Shown: piece after piece, positions 32,347-35,327 of the stretch
Layout: every line of letters starts with the position of its first letter
Numbering within the stretch: the first letter of the stretch is position 1
Virus record (IMG/VR): IMGVR_UViG_3300046467_002355
Location: 1-35,327 of that record
Direction: 5' to 3' (one strand)
DNA length: 35,327 nucleotides
Source of the DNA: a virus
Translations under genes and position numbers: made by a program
The notes under the pieces: generated by a model
Told to the model about the DNA's origin: nothing
Seen by the model: the letters and a program-made list of their open reading frames with translations, nothing else
The model's database searches: none

Positions 32347-33492
32347 TTACACTAAAGCCATAGATACTTTTTTCTCAACGGCATTTACACCTTTGATACG
32401 AACTTTGATTATTTGTCCTTTGGAAATTTCTACACCTTTTAGTTGAGTTTTGTGTATTAGTCCGCTTATTCCCTTCTCTAATTGAACAAAGGCACCATAA
32501 TTAGTTATCTTTGTAATTTTACCTTCAACTTCTGAAAAGGGTGGGTATTTTTCTGAAGCAATATCCCAAGGGTCTATTGGAGGACCAGTCTGAGTAAGAA
32601 TAATTTTTTTATTGCTAATAATGTCTTTAACCCAAAAATCAATAGCATCACCTGCTTTAATATTTCTTTCATTAAAGTCTGGTAAAGAATTTACAAGTTC
32701 TCCTTTTGGTATAAGACCTGTAAGACATTCATTAAATTCGGCAAATACACCAAAGGCAGTAGTACCTGTAACGAACCCAGTGACCTTCTCTTTAACATTT
32801 TCTCGAAGATCTTCTATTGACTGTGGAACCTTTGTCTGTAAATATTCTCTACATGATACGACGATAGTCTCCTTTTCTCGTGAATATGTAATTGGCATTA
32901 CAATTAGAGTTTTCCCCACAAGGGATTCAAAGTTATGGAGTTTATTCATCCCAGCTAAAGATCCTGGCATAAAGGTTTGTATACCTGATATATCCACCCA
33001 ATAACCTCCATGAATTAATTCTTTGACAGTAGCAGTAAAAGCCAGAGACTTATTATTTATAGCCTCTAAAATTTCTTGTCTTTTACATTCTTCGATAGCA
33101 TCAGAAATACTAGCAGAAACCTCTCCATTCCTTTTAGGTTTTACTTTGACATCAATATTTAATCCTACACTTAATGCATCTTGTATTTCTTGTGGTTCTT
33201 TTTGTACATTAATATAAGCAGTATACTTAGAACCTATGTCTACTAAAACTTCCTTTAAAGTACCGTCTCCATTTTTAGAAATGTAAGTTACTTTTCCTTT
33301 GGTTAAATGTTCATGCCCTTGGTGAACCCGTTGATCTTTTTCATAATTATCAACGATACCGTATTCTTCCAACATTTCGATGGCATACGGTTCTGTTGAC
33401 ATTAATTTAACACCTTTAGGTAATTTGACTGTGATTGTTTCCGTATCAAACGGATCATCGCTTTTTTGAATGGTAACTTCTTGTTCGATCAT
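32347..33492 (-). CDS. Ribosomal protein S1 homologue with four S1 domains
   Basis: This 381-residue protein has about four S1 RNA-binding domains: approximately 63-130, 150-215 (GGYWVDISGIQTFMPGSLAG, a form typical of true bS1), 233-302 (GFVTGTTAFGVFAEF) and 319-381 (GKITKITNYGAFVQLEKGIS followed by GLIHKTQL). Cellular bS1 of Gram-negative bacteria has about six domains and 550-600 residues, so this is a shortened version. The first 60 residues match nothing I recognise. S1 binds the small ribosomal subunit and mRNA and supports initiation on unstructured or leader-poor messages. Here it is a phage gene within the baseplate cluster with its own 72-bp leader. It may steer translation to phage mRNA. 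Confidence 0.85.
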   Translation of the reverse strand: MIEQEVTIQKSDDPFDTETITVKLPKGVKLMSTEPYAIEMLEEYGIVDNYEKDQRVHQGHEHLTKGKVTYISKNGDGTLKEVLVDIGSKYTAYINVQKEPQEIQDALSVGLNIDVKVKPKRNGEVSASISDAIEECKRQEILEAINNKSLAFTATVKELIHGGYWVDISGIQTFMPGSLAGMNKLHNFESLVGKTLIVMPITYSREKETIVVSCREYLQTKVPQSIEDLRENVKEKVTGFVTGTTAFGVFAEFNECLTGLIPKGELVNSLPDFNERNIKAGDAIDFWVKDIISNKKIILTQTGPPIDPWDIASEKYPPFSEVEGKITKITNYGAFVQLEKGISGLIHKTQLKGVEISKGQIIKVRIKGVNAVEKKVSMALV

Positions 33493-33564
33493 TAAGTATT
33501 AATTAAAAAGTGTATTTAGAATGTATTTATTATTTTATACACAATGAATGGTTTTGTTTAAGAA
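33493..33564 (-). promoter_or_regulatory. AT-rich leader of the S1-like gene
   Basis: This 72-bp gap between the 155-residue gene and the S1-like gene holds, on the minus strand, GTATAAAATAATAAATAC, which contains two near matches to the T4 late core TATAAATA, then two copies of TAAATACA (33522-33529 and 33511-33518), then an AT-only run up to the ATG. No Shine-Dalgarno sequence or hairpin is seen. It may contain a promoter for the S1-like and following genes. Confidence 0.4.
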
Positions 33565-34032
33565 TTATTTAAGTCCACCGTTTTTAATATTATCAAGTGG
33601 ATCAAATGTTAACTCAATAGGGACCGGGTTCATGACAGCAGTTGTACCTGCCCCCACAGTTACGGTACCTGCCGGAAGAGTGATATAAATTGAAGATGTC
33701 TTTAGGTGTTTATCAATTGTAGCTGCTAATTGGGGTGCAAGAACGGTCATAAGAGTATCAGTTATATCAGTAGCTATCTTATCAGAAAAGGTCTCTGCCC
33801 ACTCTTTAGCAGTTTCTCTCCATACTCTTTTTTGATAATCATCTACATTTACTGGGGATTCTTGGGGATTTGCTTTAACCCATTTATCAACATCAGAGAA
33901 TGCTTCATATAAACTGTTAGTGCCTAATTTAGGATCTCTTAAACTTATATCTAATGCTGCTTTAAGAGGAAGTTCAATAGTTTTAAAGTCGGCGGCAAGA
34001 TCCGTGGTAAGTGCAGCTGTAATTAATGGCAT
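33565..34032 (-). CDS. Hypothetical spike-associated structural protein
   Basis: This 155-residue protein is helical in its first 110 residues (VDDYQKRVWRETAKEWAETF) and ends with a beta region, SIYITLPAGTVTVGAGTTAV, then ELTFDPLDNIKNGGLK. Its ATG lies three bases after the spike gene's stop. In other myophages small genes next to the spike encode tip proteins or hub components, but I see neither a PAAR motif nor other known signature. No membrane segment. Role unknown. Confidence 0.65.
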   Translation of the reverse strand: MPLITAALTTDLAADFKTIELPLKAALDISLRDPKLGTNSLYEAFSDVDKWVKANPQESPVNVDDYQKRVWRETAKEWAETFSDKIATDITDTLMTVLAPQLAATIDKHLKTSSIYITLPAGTVTVGAGTTAVMNPVPIELTFDPLDNIKNGGLK

Positions 34033-34035
34033 ATC

Positions 34036-34833
34036 TTATTTTGTTGTTACGAAAGGAGGCCCACCACCTGTCGTTAGTTGTACGGGTGTCATAGGAAGTA
34101 CCGGCGGTGTCGTCGGTGTCCCAGGTGCTGTTGTCACGTGAGTGTGGGCATTAAATAAGGTCATAAATTTATTTCCTAATATAACATCTTCCGTTGCTCC
34201 CTTACCTAATTCTATTTTTTGTGCAGCATCAATGATAACTTCTGGAGCTTTAACAGTAACTTTAGCTGATGTTGTGATGTTCATATTTCCATCATTTACT
34301 AATTCTACCTCATCTCCATTCGGATTTGTAATGATGATACTATTATCAGGTAATATATTTATCTGAGTCTCTTTATAGTCCATCATAAGCCCCTTTTCCT
34401 CAGTAAAATAAATCTTTATGCCACCTTCTGTAGTTGTATCATAAAGCACAGAGTGAGCATTTTCATATGAGCCTTCTATTTCAGCTTTAAGATCATCAGA
34501 AGGGTAAACATTATAATGATAGGTTGGAGAATAAAGATCTCCGTTATCAAAAGTTACCTGAACTATAGAATCAATCTTTGGAGCTGAAAGAGTTCCTCCA
34601 CCAGTATCACTACCTCCAGTATTATTATTTCCAGGCCTTGCCCATGGGAGTTTATCAGTAGGTATATTAAAATCACTATCTGGGTTTGAAGAGTCGGCTC
34701 TTCCATCTAACTTACCATGTACACGAACTTTGCATCGACCCTCAAATAAAGGATCTGCATTATCTTCTACTATACCCACCCACTGAGTACCTGTAAGATT
34801 ATCACTTTGAAATTCTCTTGCACCTATTTTCAT
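34036..34833 (-). CDS. 5: Baseplate central spike, gp5/gpV type without lysozyme domain
   Basis: This 265-residue protein begins with an OB-fold (about 10-115): WVGIVEDNADPLFEGRCKVR, then LPWARP at about 83 and a Gly/Ser linker, and VQVTFDNGDLYSPTYHYNVY. After an ion-rich connector a beta-helix follows (about 150-225), with repeats such as NSIIITNPNGDEVELVNDGN and EVIIDAAQKIELGKG. The tip carries HTH (His230, His232), as in the iron-binding tip of P2 gpV-type spikes, then a Pro/Thr-rich tail. The spike pierces the outer membrane. T4 gp5 has a lysozyme domain between OB-fold and beta-helix; none is present here. The start overlaps the preceding gene by four bases. Confidence 0.85.
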   Translation of the reverse strand: MKIGAREFQSDNLTGTQWVGIVEDNADPLFEGRCKVRVHGKLDGRADSSNPDSDFNIPTDKLPWARPGNNNTGGSDTGGGTLSAPKIDSIVQVTFDNGDLYSPTYHYNVYPSDDLKAEIEGSYENAHSVLYDTTTEGGIKIYFTEEKGLMMDYKETQINILPDNSIIITNPNGDEVELVNDGNMNITTSAKVTVKAPEVIIDAAQKIELGKGATEDVILGNKFMTLFNAHTHVTTAPGTPTTPPVLPMTPVQLTTGGGPPFVTTK

Positions 34834-35327
34834 CCATCAAATATATTATCATTACCGTCTAGTGTACCAGGACCCGGGGGTACTTGACCAGTAAAAATGT
34901 TATCTTCCGATAAAATATCTGGTCTAATACTCTGTTCCATAATGTTTCCCCTTACCTCTTTTTCAGGTGAAGGCACTGCTTCAAAGAGTGTTGTACTTTC
35001 AGTAGACCCATCACTTCCACCAGCACCTATACCAGTTCTTTCTCCAAATAAATTACCTCCTACCGCCGCGACAGCTGCATTTATTGTAGAACCATTAACC
35101 TGTGCTACTTGAACCGCTCCACCAATAGCAGCATTAGAGAGTGCTGCTGGATTATTAAGACCGGCCATAAGTTTATTTCTAGATCCATATACATTACCTA
35201 GAGCAAAACTTTGAGCAAAACCAGAAGCTGCTCTTTCAGCAGAATTAAGAGCGCCATTAGCTTGGTTTGCTAATTGATCTTTAGCAAAAGATGTAACGGC
35301 TTGTTTGGCATCATATTTAAAATCACC
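34830..35327 (-). CDS. Unknown tail-cluster protein, 5' end beyond the window
   Basis: The frame is open from 34830 to the right edge (166 codons), so the ATG at 35168 is internal: the 53 codons before it continue without a stop (KQAVTSFAKDQLANQANGAL, SGFAQSFALGNVYGSRNKL). The visible part is Ala- and Gln-rich and helical at first, then Gly/Ser/Thr-rich and disordered-looking, and ends PPGPGTLDGNDNIFDG. The last bases overlap the spike gene start by four. It is probably a tail or baseplate-hub protein given its neighbours; no family recognised. Confidence 0.7.
   Translation of the reverse strand, partial: GDFKYDAKQAVTSFAKDQLANQANGALNSAERAASGFAQSFALGNVYGSRNKLMAGLNNPAALSNAAIGGAVQVAQVNGSTINAAVAAVGGNLFGERTGIGAGGSDGSTESTTLFEAVPSPEKEVRGNIMEQSIRPDILSEDNIFTGQVPPGPGTLDGNDNIFDG

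Noticed and set aside
1-35327. Prophage or mobile-element boundaries, tRNA genes, CRISPR array
   Set aside because: All genes form one co-directed phage block with no integrase, transposase, att-like repeat, cloverleaf or regularly spaced repeat that I could recognise.

Overview
The window is about 35 kb from the genome of a T4-like tailed phage (contractile-tail myovirus type). Every gene I can support is on the minus strand, so transcription runs from the right edge towards the left, and the window starts and ends inside genes. The DNA is AT-rich and the genes are packed with gaps of a few bases or short overlaps. The longest gene-free stretch is 162 bp, and I saw no tRNA, rRNA, IS element, integrase or CRISPR array.

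Right part, baseplate (35327 to about 24300): the 3' end of an unrecognised gene, a gp5-type central spike without the T4 lysozyme domain, a small unknown protein, a ribosomal protein S1 homologue, a putative amidoligase with a C-terminal repeat domain, a neck/connector-type structural protein, gp25 and gp6 baseplate wedge proteins, a 90-residue protein and a gp7-like giant wedge protein.

Middle part, tail periphery (about 24300 to 5700): a small virion protein and a collagen-containing fibre with a self-cleaving S74 chaperone domain, which share an N-terminal anchor motif. Three very large or medium structural proteins of unknown role (699, 1290 and 1549 residues) lie between them. Then come a small coiled-coil protein, a membrane-anchored envelope protein (spanin-like architecture), two more structural proteins, a tail-tube-fold protein and a glycine-zipper protein.

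Left part, DNA metabolism and folding (5690 to 1): a RuvC-like resolvase, a GroES/gp31-type co-chaperonin, gp32 single-stranded DNA-binding protein, gp61-type primase, a 73-residue protein with a capsid-targeting-like N terminus, the recombination mediator UvsY, helicase UvsW, and an unknown gene cut by the edge. UvsY loads recombinase on gp32-coated DNA, UvsW remodels branched DNA, and the RuvC-like enzyme would resolve junctions before packaging. The co-chaperonin would help fold capsid protein.

Host: almost no start codon has a clear Shine-Dalgarno sequence. Starts are instead preceded by A-rich runs such as AAATAAA. This, the low GC and a phage-encoded S1 protein fit a Bacteroidota host, but that is inference. 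The most unusual items are the S1 homologue, the amidoligase-repeat fusion, the hairpin leader of gp32 and the set of giant unassigned tail proteins.
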